Assembly: GCF_900961225.1 (NCBI RefSeq)
Contig: NZ_CAAHFN010000098.1
Span: 62,001 to 126,000 of the forward strand
Direction: 5' to 3'
Origin: Modicisalibacter radicis
Lineage (GTDB): Bacteria; Pseudomonadota; Gammaproteobacteria; Pseudomonadales; Halomonadaceae
Length of the DNA: 64,000 bases
This document shows positions 54,815-64,000 of the stretch, piece by piece. The notes below the pieces were generated by a model. The model had not been told where the DNA came from, did no database searches, and saw nothing but the letters and a program-made list of their open reading frames with translations. A program made the position numbers and the translations under genes. Numbering within the stretch: position 1 is the stretch's first letter; each line of letters begins with the position of its first letter.

Positions 54815-55466
54815 GATTGCCGGCAAGGTTGCGGGTTTCGAGTCGGTGTATTCGGTTATCCTGCGCGGCGAGTCTTTTCGCCAGTGGTTCCCTTGATGCT
54901 TGGACGACATGCTGGGGCCCTGAGTCTGCAAAGAAGCTCGATCGGCGCGTCGTTGCCGGACGCTCGATCGTGTGTGTTTTTCGCACTCAGCCGCGGTGCT
55001 CCCCGCGTTGAATTCGGCATGACTTTGGCCGACTGATGGCTGTGGCCGTGTAGAAAACCCGTCATATGAAAAGATTGGCTAGTCGTCATTTTTTTCGCCA
55101 TCGCCTAATTATCGAACAGCCTGAATTTACCTTGCCTGCCGCTTGGGTCGCTGGCAATAGCGAATGTTCGTTTGGCATCAATTCCTAATTATCGTAAGTG
55201 GTATTTGCCGCATGACGACGGCTTACGGATGCGTTTCGGGTGTCTGGCCGACGCGCGGCGCTAGAACTTACCAGCTTGCAGTCGGTTATGTGAATTATAA
55301 TTAATGAAAAAGCCTCTGGCGCAACAACGGAACGCCATCGGCCAGCTGGTGCCCGTCGTTCGACGATGCTTCGCCCGGGCGCTTGCGCGAGGCGCGAACG
55401 CCCGGCGTTTATTGACTAGACTATCGAGATCGCCCACGGCGAGATCATTCCAAGGAGGGTGTTGCC
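54815..55466. other. 652-bp intergenic region with AT-rich core
   Basis: No credible gene lies here. The middle (about 55070-55200) is unusually AT-rich for this genome and has an 11-bp direct repeat. A TATAAT at 55296-55301 could be a -10 for the SHOCT gene side, but its -35 is poor. The region should hold divergent promoters for the PstS-like operon and the SHOCT-domain gene. Confidence 0.5.
55104..55194. repeat. direct repeat CCTAATTATCG, two copies 80 bp apart
   Basis: CCTAATTATCG occurs at 55104-55114 and 55184-55194. The two copies sit exactly 80 bases apart in the AT-rich core of a divergent promoter region, about 290 and 370 bases before the PstS-like start. They may be paired regulator sites. 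Confidence 0.5.
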
Positions 55467-56324
55467 ATGTCCCGTCTGACAACCCGGGGAGAGCGCTTCG
55501 TCGAGGAACTGGCCCAGCGCCACGACTTCAGTCATGAGGCGGTCGCTCACATGCTGATGGCCATGCATGATGGCAATGCCGGCATGGCGCAGTTCTCGCA
55601 TTCCGAATTCGGTGGCCATGGTCAGTGGATGCGCGGCGGCATGCTGATGCTGGGTGACATGTTCAACCAGACTCTCAAGGCGCGGGTGGATGCCCTGTGT
55701 GTCGAGCTTGCCGATCGGCTCGCTGCCGAGCCGGGACTGATGCAGGAAGGCCGCTTACAGTCGCAGCGCCAGGATTCGGGCTCCGGCCGGGTGTCGAGCC
55801 AGGCTTCGCGTCACGAACGGTCGAGCCGGCGCGCCGGCGAGGAGGATGGCGCGGGCCTGTTCACTGCCGATCCGGCGCGTCGCTGGTGGCCTGCCGAGTT
55901 GGGCACGCCCAGCGCGACCGGGACGCAGAACCAGTTGCGTTATGCCTACTTCGCCGATGCCAGACGACTCGTCATCGAAGCGGGGGGCATCGTCTGGGTC
56001 TATGATACCGGCGAGCATCGCATCGGCGGCTTCACGTCCCGGCAACAGGGGGGCGGCGGATCGATCACCTTGACCAGCCAGCACGGCAGCGTCGATCTGT
56101 CCCGCCTGCGCGTCGTGTCCCGCAATGGACAGCCGGTGCCGACAGAGCCAGCGCCGGCTTCCCGGGAGCCGGACGAGGGCGGCGAATCCGTCGGCCATGT
56201 CTCGTCTTCGACCCATGAGGAGGTCTTTGCGGCGCTGGAGCGCCTTGGCGATCTCAAGGCCAAGGGCATCCTCAGTGACGAGGAGTTCGCCGCCAAGAAG
56301 GCCGAGCTGCTGGCGCGTCTGTAA
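55467..56324 (+). CDS. SHOCT-domain protein
   Basis: A 285-residue soluble protein with AAGGAGG before the start. The C-terminal 35 residues (EEVFAALERLGDLKAKGILSDEEF and on) form a SHOCT domain, a short helical module often found at protein ends. The N-terminal 90 residues are helical and Met/His-rich (HMLMAMHDGNAGMAQFSHSEFGGHG). A middle beta-rich part (about 150-215) follows a low-complexity linker. The function is unknown. Confidence 0.85.
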   Translation: MSRLTTRGERFVEELAQRHDFSHEAVAHMLMAMHDGNAGMAQFSHSEFGGHGQWMRGGMLMLGDMFNQTLKARVDALCVELADRLAAEPGLMQEGRLQSQRQDSGSGRVSSQASRHERSSRRAGEEDGAGLFTADPARRWWPAELGTPSATGTQNQLRYAYFADARRLVIEAGGIVWVYDTGEHRIGGFTSRQQGGGGSITLTSQHGSVDLSRLRVVSRNGQPVPTEPAPASREPDEGGESVGHVSSSTHEEVFAALERLGDLKAKGILSDEEFAAKKAELLARL

Positions 56325-56463
56325 GGGCATCAACAAGGCAAAGGGGCGTTTCAAGGGCGCCGGCGGGGCACGATCCACCGGTCGCGACGTGGAGGGTCGC
56401 GTTCAGTCGGCTATCCTGTAAGGTCAGCATCGAAGGATCCGGAAACGACCGCAAGGAGGGCCC

Positions 56464-57186
56464 ATGCGTTACGAACTCTACTACTGGCCGACCATCCAGG
56501 GGCGCGGCGAATTCGTGCGGCTGGCGCTGGAGGACGCCGGTGCCGATTACGAGGATGTCGGTAACCAGGCGGATGCCGGCCTTACCGAGATTTCCTACTA
56601 CCTGGAAGGCCAGGCGACCGCCAGGCCTCCGTTCGCGCCGCCGTTCCTGAAGGCCGGCGAGACCGTCGTTTCGCACGTCGCCAATATCCTGCAGTTTCTC
56701 GCCCCGCGTCTGGCGCTGATCCCCGATGATGAAGACACCCGGTTGTGGGCCCATGGACTGCAATTGACACTGACGGACTTCGTCGCCGAGATTCACGATG
56801 TCCACCACCCGATCGGGTCGAGCCTGTACTACGAGGAGCAGCAGGACGAGGCCAGACAGCGCGCGGCGGTCTTTCGCGACGAGCGGCTGCCCAAGTTTCT
56901 CGGTTATTTCGAACAAGTGCTCGAACTCAACCCCGATAGCGATGTGTGTCTGGTCGGCGCCGGGCACAGCTACGTCGACCTGTCGCTGTTTCAGGTAGTG
57001 AGCGGCTTGCGGTATGCCTTCCCGCGTGCCATGGCCGGGCATGAGGCGTCTTTTCCGCGCGTCATCGAACTGGCCCGGCGCGTCGCCGAGCGACCCAATG
57101 TCGCGGCCTATCTGGCATCGTCGCGGCGTCTGCCCTTCAACGAAAGCGGCCTGTTCCGCCACTATCCGGAGCTGGACGTGGATTGA
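56464..57186 (+). CDS. glutathione S-transferase-like protein
   Basis: A 240-residue protein. The thioredoxin-like N-terminus starts RYELYYWPTIQGRGEFVRLALEDAGADYED, typical of the sigma-like GST group, with the catalytic Tyr candidate in LYYW. The helical C-terminal domain spans about 85-225. AGGAGG precedes the ATG. It may conjugate glutathione to electrophiles; the substrate is unknown. Confidence 0.85.
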   Translation: MRYELYYWPTIQGRGEFVRLALEDAGADYEDVGNQADAGLTEISYYLEGQATARPPFAPPFLKAGETVVSHVANILQFLAPRLALIPDDEDTRLWAHGLQLTLTDFVAEIHDVHHPIGSSLYYEEQQDEARQRAAVFRDERLPKFLGYFEQVLELNPDSDVCLVGAGHSYVDLSLFQVVSGLRYAFPRAMAGHEASFPRVIELARRVAERPNVAAYLASSRRLPFNESGLFRHYPELDVD

Positions 57187-57356
57187 CCGGCGACAGTAAT
57201 CACACAACCCCGCTCCCGGCCATGCCATTGCGACTGGTCAGGGAGCGTGTTCGATGATAGAACGCAGCTACCGGCACCGCTCTGGCGCTCCATAACAACT
57301 CCCCGCTCGCCGGCGCTCCCGCTCATTCAAGCGTTCACCTAGGTACCAGGACTGGC

Positions 57357-58070
57357 ATGTTTCTCGACGAGTTCTACACCGAAGCCGATGGCTGGCTGCG
57401 TATCGATGCGCAGCAGGCCAGCCGCTTCGCCAAACGCATGGCTGGCGATCACAATCCCATTCATGACCCCGACGCCAGGCGCTTCTGCGTGCCGGGCGAT
57501 CTGCTGTTTGCCCTGGCACTGGTAAAGCACGGTCTGGCCCAGCGCATGACCTTCCATTTTCGAGGCATGGTCGGCGACAGCGTGCCGCTGAGGTTCGTGG
57601 TCGACGATGAAGGCGCGTTGAGCGTCGTCGATGACGCCGGCAAGCAATACCTGTACGTCGAGCGCAGTGGCTCGATCACCCACGAGCCGGCGGTGATCGA
57701 ACGCTTCACGTGTCGTTACATCGCCTTCTCGGGGCGTAACTTTCCCCACTACCTCAAACCGCTCATGGAAGACAGCGGGGTCATGTTCAATCCGCAGCGG
57801 CCGCTGGTGATCTACGACAGCATGGGCTTCCAGCTCGACGCGCTGCCCGGCGAGGGGTTCGAGGTGGCCTTCGACGGTGCCAGCTTCGACATCCAGGGCA
57901 AGCGGGGCGAAGCGCGACTGGCTTTTCGCATGAGTGCCGGCGACCAGCCGCTGGGCACCGGCGCCAAGAAGCTGGTGGTCAGCGGGTTGCAGCCCTACGA
58001 CGCTGAGGTCATGGATGCCTTCGTCGAGGACTTCGCCCGGCGCAAGGCGGCTGCCAGCCTATCGCCGTGA
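57357..58070 (+). CDS. DUF3581 protein, hotdog-like
   Basis: A 237-residue protein of the DUF3581 family found in marine gammaproteobacteria. ASRFAKRMAGDHNPIHDPDARRFCVPGDLLFAL near residue 22 resembles the hydratase motif of MaoC-type hotdog proteins, which suggests acyl-CoA-related chemistry. No function has been shown to my knowledge. Confidence 0.85.
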   Translation: MFLDEFYTEADGWLRIDAQQASRFAKRMAGDHNPIHDPDARRFCVPGDLLFALALVKHGLAQRMTFHFRGMVGDSVPLRFVVDDEGALSVVDDAGKQYLYVERSGSITHEPAVIERFTCRYIAFSGRNFPHYLKPLMEDSGVMFNPQRPLVIYDSMGFQLDALPGEGFEVAFDGASFDIQGKRGEARLAFRMSAGDQPLGTGAKKLVVSGLQPYDAEVMDAFVEDFARRKAAASLSP

Positions 58071-58119
58071 GACGCCCGCTCACGGCGCCATTCTGTGCTT
58101 CCGATCGGCCGGCATGGAA

Positions 58120-58141
58120 AGGCCCGCCATGAGACGGGCCT
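58120..58141. terminator. hairpin between convergent DUF3581 and chemoreceptor genes
   Basis: AGGCCCG and CGGGCCT pair over 7 bp with an eight-base loop. On the minus strand it is followed by TTCC. Its place in a 95-bp gap between convergent genes fits a terminator, mainly for the chemoreceptor. Confidence 0.55.
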
Positions 58142-58165
58142 GTGCATCGTGCGTCTTGCAGGCGC

Positions 58166-60247
58166 CTAGAATTCCTCCCAGTCGTCCCGCGCCGTATCGT
58201 CGGTGCGCGTTGCCGGCTCGGCCTGCGGTGGGCGCCGGGGTTCCGGCACGGGAGCGTGGCGGGCCGGTGTGTCCCGACTGGGGGCGGGGGCCGAATCGCC
58301 CAGGTGGAAACGCCCCATCAACTCGCTCAGGTGCCGTGCCTGACCACGCATCTCCTCGGCGGCGGCGCTCGACTCGGTGACCATGGCGGCATTCTGCTGG
58401 ATCATGGTATCGAGTTCCGTCACCGCGGTGTTGATCTGACTGATGCCATCGCTCTGTTCGCTGGCGCCGGTGCTGATTTCGCCGATGACGTCATTGACCC
58501 GTTCGACCCCCTCGAGAATCGACGCCACCGTGCGCGCGGCGCGCTCGACCTGTTCGGCCCCGGCCCGGGTATGCGTCAGTGACGCGTCGATCAGGTCGCG
58601 AATCTCGCTGGCGGCATCGCTGGAGCGGGTGGCCAGGGTGCGCACCTCCTGGGCGACCACGGCGAAGCCACGTCCGTGCTCGCCGGCACGCGCCGCCTCG
58701 ACCGAGGCGTTGAGCGCGAGGATGTTGGTCTGAAAGGCGATCGAGTCGATCAGGGTGATGATGTCGCCGATCTTTTCCGCCGAGGCATTGATGTCGTTCA
58801 TCGACGATTGTGCCTGCTCCATGGCGTCGTTGCCCTGGTTGGCCAGGTCGCGGGTGTTGCCGACCAGTTGCGTGGCCTGACGCGCGGCGTCGGCGGTGTT
58901 GCTAACCGTGCCGGTGATTTCCTCGAGCGAGGCAGAGGTCTCCTGCAGGTTGCTGGCCGACTGCTCGCTGCGCGAGGCGAGGTTCTCGCTGCTCTGGGCG
59001 ATCTCGCCGGCGGCGTGAGAGACGCTCTGGGTGCTGTGGCGCACGTCGCCGACGAGGCGCGCCAGACCGTCGCCTATGCCGTTCATGGCGGTGGTCAGGC
59101 GGCCGATCTCATCATCGCGCCGGACCGCGACGCGCCGCGACAGGTCGCCCTTGGCCAGATCCTCGGCCAGGCCGCCGAGGGTGTCCAGGGGCCGGCTGAT
59201 CATGCGCCGCTGCAGCAGGTAGAGCAAAAAGCCGAGTGCCAGCGCGACCAGCAGTGCGCCGGCGATCGCGTAGTTGCGCATGGTATCGATGGCGGCGAAG
59301 ACCTCGTCGTCGAAGACCGTGCTGACGATGGTCCACTGACGCTCGGGGTAATCGGTGAAATAGACCGTCCGCGGGCGTCCATCGTCGGCGGCGATCGCCG
59401 TGTCGAAGCGGCCGCTGTCGGCCTCGGACAGCGCCGCATAGGCGGGTTGGCCCCGGGGCGTGAGTACCTCGTCGAGGTTCTGTCCTTCGAAGGGGCCGCC
59501 GGCGATCACCTGATTACCATGACCCTCACGGGCGTCGACCAGCATGACGAAGCCACTCTCTTCGAAGCGGATATCGCGGATCTGCTGTTCGAGCAGTGCC
59601 GACTGCCGGGTGATGTCGATGCCGATGAAGGTCGCGCCGATGACCCGCCCGGCGGCGTTCTCGATCGGCCGGTACTGGGTGATGTAACGGGTGCCGAACA
59701 GATCGGCGGTGCCAGTGTAGGACTCGCCGGCGATCAAGCGGCCGTAACTGCCGCTGTTGCGGTCGAGCAGAGTGCCGACGGCGCGCGAGCCGTCGGATTT
59801 CTCGAGCGAGGTGGTGACGCGGACGAAGTCGTCGCCGTCGCGGGCGAAGATCGTCACCGGCGCCTGGGTTTCCCGGCTGAAGTCATCGAGCGGACCGTAG
59901 TTGCCGTTGAGCAAGGTAGCACCGTTGCGCAGCGCCGGCGTCTGCCGGCCGACGACCTCGATGCGGTCATCCGGGGCCAGCGTGTAGGCGGCGTCGAATT
60001 CGCGTTCGAACAGGTTCAGCAGCCGCGAGACCTCGTGATGCAGCGTCTGGTCGAACAGCGTCAGCCGAGCACCGACCTGGGCCTGCTGGTCGGTGACGTT
60101 GTCGCTCATCTCGGCAGCGATCTGGCGCTTGGCGGTCCAGGACAGTATCCAGCTCAGGGCGACGAAACCGACGATCAGGATCACCCCCACCAGGATGGAT
60201 ACCCGGCTGACGATGCCCAGGCGCCGCATGCCCAATCGATTCATCAT
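58166..60247 (-). CDS. methyl-accepting chemotaxis protein with Cache sensor
   Basis: About 693 residues. Two membrane segments (about 12-35 and 325-347) flank a large periplasmic double-Cache domain (Cache_3-Cache_2 type). HAMP and the signalling domain follow, with the hairpin tip [33 protein letters not shown]. The last five residues are DWEEF, like the NWETF tether that recruits CheR/CheB. ATG 60247 was chosen because CGGAG lies at good spacing; ATG 60253 is the alternative. The ligand is unknown; Cache receptors often sense organic acids. Confidence 0.92.
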   Translation of the reverse strand: MMNRLGMRRLGIVSRVSILVGVILIVGFVALSWILSWTAKRQIAAEMSDNVTDQQAQVGARLTLFDQTLHHEVSRLLNLFEREFDAAYTLAPDDRIEVVGRQTPALRNGATLLNGNYGPLDDFSRETQAPVTIFARDGDDFVRVTTSLEKSDGSRAVGTLLDRNSGSYGRLIAGESYTGTADLFGTRYITQYRPIENAAGRVIGATFIGIDITRQSALLEQQIRDIRFEESGFVMLVDAREGHGNQVIAGGPFEGQNLDEVLTPRGQPAYAALSEADSGRFDTAIAADDGRPRTVYFTDYPERQWTIVSTVFDDEVFAAIDTMRNYAIAGALLVALALGFLLYLLQRRMISRPLDTLGGLAEDLAKGDLSRRVAVRRDDEIGRLTTAMNGIGDGLARLVGDVRHSTQSVSHAAGEIAQSSENLASRSEQSASNLQETSASLEEITGTVSNTADAARQATQLVGNTRDLANQGNDAMEQAQSSMNDINASAEKIGDIITLIDSIAFQTNILALNASVEAARAGEHGRGFAVVAQEVRTLATRSSDAASEIRDLIDASLTHTRAGAEQVERAARTVASILEGVERVNDVIGEISTGASEQSDGISQINTAVTELDTMIQQNAAMVTESSAAAEEMRGQARHLSELMGRFHLGDSAPAPSRDTPARHAPVPEPRRPPQAEPATRTDDTARDDWEEF

Positions 60248-60399
60248 TGTCATTGCTCCGTTACATATAGATACAAAACCTATCGGCTGGAAAGCGGGCA
60301 GCTTGAGCAACGATCGCCGTTTTTCTCGGATTTTGCGGATCTTATATCAGATGTCGTTGATGTCTGGCGTGTATACGGATACGTTTGCTTACAAATCTT

Positions 60400-62175
60400 T
60401 CAGTATGGCCCGGCGCCCGGATCATGCGCTGTCGGCGCCTCGCCGCCGATGTTCAACCAGCGATGGGCGAGGCGCCGGGCGCGATCGAAGTCGGCGCAAT
60501 GGTTCAAGCGACCACGCACGCTATGAATGCCGGTACGCTTGAGCTTGACGATCTGACGCGGTGTCAGGCCGACGAAGATCAGGCTCACCTCGCTACGCCG
60601 CATCTCGTCGACCAGGTTGCGCAGCGCGACCAGCGCCGTGCCGTCGATGCTCGGGACCTGGCGCATGTCGATCATCACGATTCGCACATGCGGGTCGGTG
60701 ACGTGCAGCGCCGCCAGTGCCTTGTCGGCGACGCCGAAGAACATCGGGCCGGCGATCGAATAGGCCGCCACGCTGGAAGGCAGGTCACCGAGTTGCGGGT
60801 GACGGTCGGCCTCCAGGCGCGCGGTCCGCGACAGGCCGCTCATGCGGCGGATGAACAGCGCCGCCGCCAGGCCGATGCCCACGCCCACTGCCAGCACCAT
60901 GTCGAACACCACCGTGAGCACGAAGCACAGCGCCAGGATCGCGACGTCGCCGACCGGTGCGGTGCGCAGGGTACGCAGGAACAGGTGGGCCTCGCTCATG
61001 TTCCAGGCGATGATGAACAGCAGGGCGGCCAGCGAGGCCATGGGCACGCGGCCGAGCAGGCCGGCCAGGCCGATCACCGCCAGCAGCACCACCAGCGAGT
61101 GAACCACCGCCGACAGCGGCGAGCGAGCACCGCTGCGGATGTTGGTGGCGGTTCGCGCCAGCGCGCCGGTGGCGGTGATGCCGCCGAAGAAGGGCGCGCA
61201 CAGGTTGCCCAGCCCCTGGCCGATCAACTCGGCGTTGGGATCGTGGCGGCCGCGGGTCATGCCGTCGGCGACGACCGCGCACAGCAGCGATTCGATAGCC
61301 GCCAGCATGGCGATGGCGAAGGCCGGGCCGAGCAGCTGGCGCAGCAGCTCGAAACTCAGGCCGAGCGGCTGGCCATCCGGCCCGGCGGCGTTCCACGGCA
61401 GACCGAAATGGGGCGCGATCGGCGGAATTCCCTGGCCGCTCTCGCCATCCAGCGACCAATGAAAGCGCGAGTCGATGGTGGCGACCTGGCCGGGCAGCCA
61501 GTGATTGATCACGAAGGCCGCCAGGGCACCCACCACCAGGCCGGCCAGCGGCGCCGGCACCGGCGTCTTCAGGCGCGGCCAGACGAGCAGCACCGCCAGG
61601 GTGAGCACGCCGACGGACAGCTCCTGCGGTTGGATGGAGGGCAGCGCGGTGGCGATATGGCCCAGGTTGGCAATGTAGCTGTCACCCAGTTCGGCCGTCA
61701 GCCCCAGGAAATCGGGGATCTGCAGGGTGGCTATGACCACCGCGATACCGGCGGTGAAGCCCAGCACCACCGGGTAGGGCACGAACTGGATCAGCGCGCC
61801 GAGCCGCGCCACACCGAGCCCGACGAGGATCAGCCCGGCCATCAGCGAGGCGAGCAGCAGCCCGCCGAGGCCGTACTGCTGCACGATGGGGAAAAGGATC
61901 ACCACGAAAGCGGCGGTCGGGCCCGAGACGTTGAAACGGGCGCCGCCCGTCAGGGCGATCACGATCCCGGCGACGATCGCCGTGTACAAACCGTGCTGCG
62001 GCGCCACTCCGGTGGCGATGGCCAGCGCCATGGACAACGGCACGGCGACGATGCCGATGGTCAGCCCCGCGAGCAGATCGCTGCGCAGCTCGTGCGTGCC
62101 ATATCCCTCCCGCCAGGCCTCTCGCAGTCCCGTGGCCATGCGGGGCCATGCCCAGCGTCGCTCGTCGTCACTCAT
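60400..62175 (-). CDS. SulP-family anion transporter with STAS domain
   Basis: A 591-residue transporter. The membrane part (about 30-430) has GLTIGIVAVPLSMALAIATGVAPQHGLYTAIVAG and GPTAAFVVILFPIV, typical of SulP. The C-terminal STAS domain (about 445-560) has IVMIDMRQVPSIDGTALVAL. DauA of E. coli (C4-dicarboxylates), sulfate and bicarbonate carriers share this fold, so the substrate is open. It lies upstream of the chemoreceptor in the same direction, 152 bases apart. Confidence 0.93.
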   Translation of the reverse strand: MSDDERRWAWPRMATGLREAWREGYGTHELRSDLLAGLTIGIVAVPLSMALAIATGVAPQHGLYTAIVAGIVIALTGGARFNVSGPTAAFVVILFPIVQQYGLGGLLLASLMAGLILVGLGVARLGALIQFVPYPVVLGFTAGIAVVIATLQIPDFLGLTAELGDSYIANLGHIATALPSIQPQELSVGVLTLAVLLVWPRLKTPVPAPLAGLVVGALAAFVINHWLPGQVATIDSRFHWSLDGESGQGIPPIAPHFGLPWNAAGPDGQPLGLSFELLRQLLGPAFAIAMLAAIESLLCAVVADGMTRGRHDPNAELIGQGLGNLCAPFFGGITATGALARTATNIRSGARSPLSAVVHSLVVLLAVIGLAGLLGRVPMASLAALLFIIAWNMSEAHLFLRTLRTAPVGDVAILALCFVLTVVFDMVLAVGVGIGLAAALFIRRMSGLSRTARLEADRHPQLGDLPSSVAAYSIAGPMFFGVADKALAALHVTDPHVRIVMIDMRQVPSIDGTALVALRNLVDEMRRSEVSLIFVGLTPRQIVKLKRTGIHSVRGRLNHCADFDRARRLAHRWLNIGGEAPTAHDPGAGPY

Positions 62176-62308
62176 CGTCGCGTCTGCCTCTATCGAGTCG
62201 GGAAAGGGAAGATGTTACCAACCCACGACCGTGATGCGCTGCGGCATTTTTACCGTTCCAGCCGCTTGACCCACAATGATCCTCCACGTTTTCGACAGGC
62301 GAGCCCGT

Positions 62309-63346
62309 ATGCACCTTCAGTTTCTGGGTACTTCCGGCGGGGTGCCCACCAAATCGCGCAACGTCTCGGCCCTGGCGTTGCGGCCGGACAGCGGCCGGGG
62401 CTGGTATCTGGTCGATTGCGGCGAGGCCACCCAGCATCAGCTGCTGCGCACTCCGTTGAGCCTGGTCAAGCTCGAGGCGATCCTGATCACTCACCAGCAT
62501 GGCGATCACTGCTACGGCCTGCCGGGGTTGCTGGCCAGCGCCTCGATGGCCGGTCGCACAAGGCCGTTGACCATCGTCGGGCCGCAGGCGATCGGCGATT
62601 TTCTCGATGCCGTGAAGACGACCACCGGCTTGCATTTGAGCTTCCCGCTGGCCTTCGTCGATGCCGGGACGCTGACCGGGCCGCTCGAACTGGCCGACTT
62701 CAGCGTCGAGGGCGCCGCGCTTTCCCATGGCGTCGCCTGCTATGCCTATGCGTTCAGCGAACGCCATGTCGAGCGCAAGCTGGATCGCCAACGGCTGCAG
62801 GCGCGCGGCGTCGAGCCGGGGCCGCTATGGGGCCGCTTGCAGCAGGGCGAGGACGTCGAGCTGGCCGATGGCACGCGCCTCGCCAGCGCCGAGGTGCTGC
62901 TGGCTGGCCGCCGCCCGCGCAAGGTCGTGATCGGCGGTGACAACGACACGCCGGCGCTGCTTGCCCGGTTGTGCGAAGGGGCCGACGTACTCGTCCATGA
63001 GGCGACCTACACTGAAACGGTCGTCGCCCGGCTGGGCACCGACAATCGGCACAGCACGGCGGCGCGTATCGCCGCCTTCGCCCAGGCGCAGGGAGTGCCC
63101 CACTTGCTGCTCACCCACTTCAGTCCGCGTTACGGCTATGCCCCCGATGCCGCATCCTCGATCGCCGATATCGAACGGGAGGCACGGGCGCAGTACACCG
63201 GCGATCTGGCGCTGGCCGATGATTTCGCTGTCTACTCGCTATCGCGGGAAGGCGTACTTGGTCAGTCGGACCAGGGGCGACGGCCCCCGCGTCACGCGGT
63301 GCTGCACGATGCCACTCGGCACAACGACGAACAGGGAGCGCCATGA
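62309..63346 (+). CDS. rnz: ribonuclease Z
   Basis: A 345-residue metallo-beta-lactamase fold protein. The N-terminus LQFLGTSGGVPTKSRNVSALAL is diagnostic of RNase Z. The metal motif ITHQHGDHCYGLPGLLAS is near residue 60, with later ligands in GGDND and LLTHFSPRYG. RNase Z trims tRNA 3' ends. The start at 62309 is set by homology and an AGGCGAG stretch. It overlaps the next gene by ATGA. The last 35 residues are polar and probably not part of the fold. Confidence 0.92.
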   Translation: MHLQFLGTSGGVPTKSRNVSALALRPDSGRGWYLVDCGEATQHQLLRTPLSLVKLEAILITHQHGDHCYGLPGLLASASMAGRTRPLTIVGPQAIGDFLDAVKTTTGLHLSFPLAFVDAGTLTGPLELADFSVEGAALSHGVACYAYAFSERHVERKLDRQRLQARGVEPGPLWGRLQQGEDVELADGTRLASAEVLLAGRRPRKVVIGGDNDTPALLARLCEGADVLVHEATYTETVVARLGTDNRHSTAARIAAFAQAQGVPHLLLTHFSPRYGYAPDAASSIADIEREARAQYTGDLALADDFAVYSLSREGVLGQSDQGRRPPRHAVLHDATRHNDEQGAP

Positions 63347-63957
63347 GCCGATCGACCAGCATCTGGAACATGACGCTCGGCGGCTTTCGCGATGCCATCG
63401 AGTCGCGCTCGACGCCGGGGTGCGGGGCGGCCGCGGCTTCCTCGGCCGTCATGGGGTTGGCCCTTGTGCTCAAGGGGCTGCGCATCACCGATGACAAGCA
63501 CCCCGACGCCGCGCGTGGCGAATTGATCGCCCGCGGCGATGCGCAACTGGCCGAACTGGTCCGTTATGCCGACGAGGATGTCGACGCCTTCAATGCCTAT
63601 CTTGCCGCCGTCAAGCGCCCCCGGGACAGCGACGCTGAAAAGCGCACGCGCGAGCGGGCCATTCAGGCCGCCGCCGAACGCGCCAACCGGGTGCCGCTGG
63701 CAACGGCGCGCTGCTGCCTCGAGGCACTGAAACTTGCTGGCAGGGCGCTGGAGAAGACCGCCGGCAACCTGCATAGCGACACCCTGGCGGGCGGATTGAT
63801 GCTGCACGCCGCGCTGTCGTCGGTATTGACCAACGTCGATGCCAACCTGGCCAGCCTGCATGACGACACGGAACGCGAGTCCATGGCGGCGGAGCGACAT
63901 GCGTTGCAGGGGCGAGCCGACCGTCAGCGCGAAAGATTGTTGGCCTGCGCGGCGTAA
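63343..63957 (+). CDS. cyclodeaminase/cyclohydrolase family protein (FTCD-C-like)
   Basis: A 204-residue helical protein that matches the formimidotetrahydrofolate cyclodeaminase domain alone. The motif STPGCGAAAASSAVMGLALV near residue 23 is typical, and later NRVPLATARCCLEALKLAG and NLHSDTLAGGLMLHAALSS fit. It lacks the formiminotransferase half of eukaryotic FTCD. It overlaps the RNase Z gene by 4 bases. A folate-linked reaction is expected but not certain. Confidence 0.85.
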   Translation: MSRSTSIWNMTLGGFRDAIESRSTPGCGAAAASSAVMGLALVLKGLRITDDKHPDAARGELIARGDAQLAELVRYADEDVDAFNAYLAAVKRPRDSDAEKRTRERAIQAAAERANRVPLATARCCLEALKLAGRALEKTAGNLHSDTLAGGLMLHAALSSVLTNVDANLASLHDDTERESMAAERHALQGRADRQRERLLACAA

Positions 63958-64000
63958 GGGGGTGTCAGGGCGGCGTCCTGCAGACGTCCACCCACTCGGC

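Noticed and set aside
55304..55537. ORF of 77 basic residues starting MKKPLAQQRNAIG after a TATAAT box
   Set aside because: It has no ribosome-binding site, its end overlaps the start of the SHOCT gene out of frame, and its late part has no protein-like pattern.
58676..60526. Plus-strand ORF of 616 residues
   Set aside because: It is the antisense of the chemoreceptor gene, which has clear Cache, HAMP and signalling motifs.
60385..62940. Plus-strand ORF of 851 residues
   Set aside because: It is antisense to the SulP transporter and then out of frame with RNase Z. It has no domain signature and is rich in His, Gln and Asp.

Overview
The window is a high-GC chromosomal segment of a gammaproteobacterium, most likely a member of the Halomonadaceae (Halomonas or a relative). 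This rests on FabV as enoyl reductase, an arginine succinyltransferase pathway with paired AruF/AruG subunits, DctP- and TAXI-type TRAP transporters, and small families such as DUF2959, DUF3581 and DUF808. The genus is an inference. I found no rRNA, tRNA, IS element, prophage or CRISPR array.

Region 1 (1-18.8 kb) is for uptake and breakdown of aromatic or organic acids. A cut alpha/beta hydrolase at the left edge is followed by a DctPQM TRAP transporter and a two-component Rieske oxygenase with its reductase. This block is bracketed by two LysR-type regulators that each carry two HTH domains. Next comes an operon on the minus strand: TAXI solute receptor, fused TRAP permease, IclR regulator and FAD monooxygenase. 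Then vanAB is divergent from a VanR-type GntR regulator, with two TTGGATCCAA palindromes between them. pcaHG follows, preceded by an 18-bp palindrome that matches the PcaQ box. Vanillate to protocatechuate to carboxymuconate is therefore encoded contiguously; the later beta-ketoadipate steps are not in the window.

Region 2 (18.9-31.2 kb) is mostly core metabolism: glutathione peroxidase, a small hypothetical protein, fabV, a DUF2959 lipoprotein, a GlxA/AraC-type regulator, a methyltransferase and an SDR. The arginine succinyltransferase cluster astC-aruF-aruG-astD-astB follows, without astE.

Region 3 (31.2-38.7 kb) holds a TetR-HlyD-ATPase-permease export operon whose genes overlap, a GNAT acetyltransferase with a possibly disrupted 5' end, a ZapE/AFG1 ATPase and a membrane GGDEF protein. 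Between 38.7 and 39.6 kb is a decayed stretch with a stomatin-like gene fragment, a small membrane peptide gene and a 15-bp tandem repeat.

Region 4 (39.6-54.9 kb) starts with an aldo/keto reductase, DUF808, RmuC and a Crp/Fnr regulator. It then becomes a signalling zone: an OmpR-type regulator, a cysteine-free molybdopterin-oxidoreductase-like secreted protein coupled to a hybrid histidine kinase, and a REC-EAL protein. An exosortase-type acyltransferase follows, then an operon of PstS-like receptor, outer-membrane barrel and GGDEF-EAL protein. Four c-di-GMP proteins lie between 36.8 and 53.1 kb.

Region 5 (55.4-64 kb) has a SHOCT-domain protein, a GST-like protein, DUF3581, a Cache chemoreceptor with a C-terminal DWEEF tail, a SulP/STAS anion transporter, RNase Z and a cyclodeaminase-like protein.
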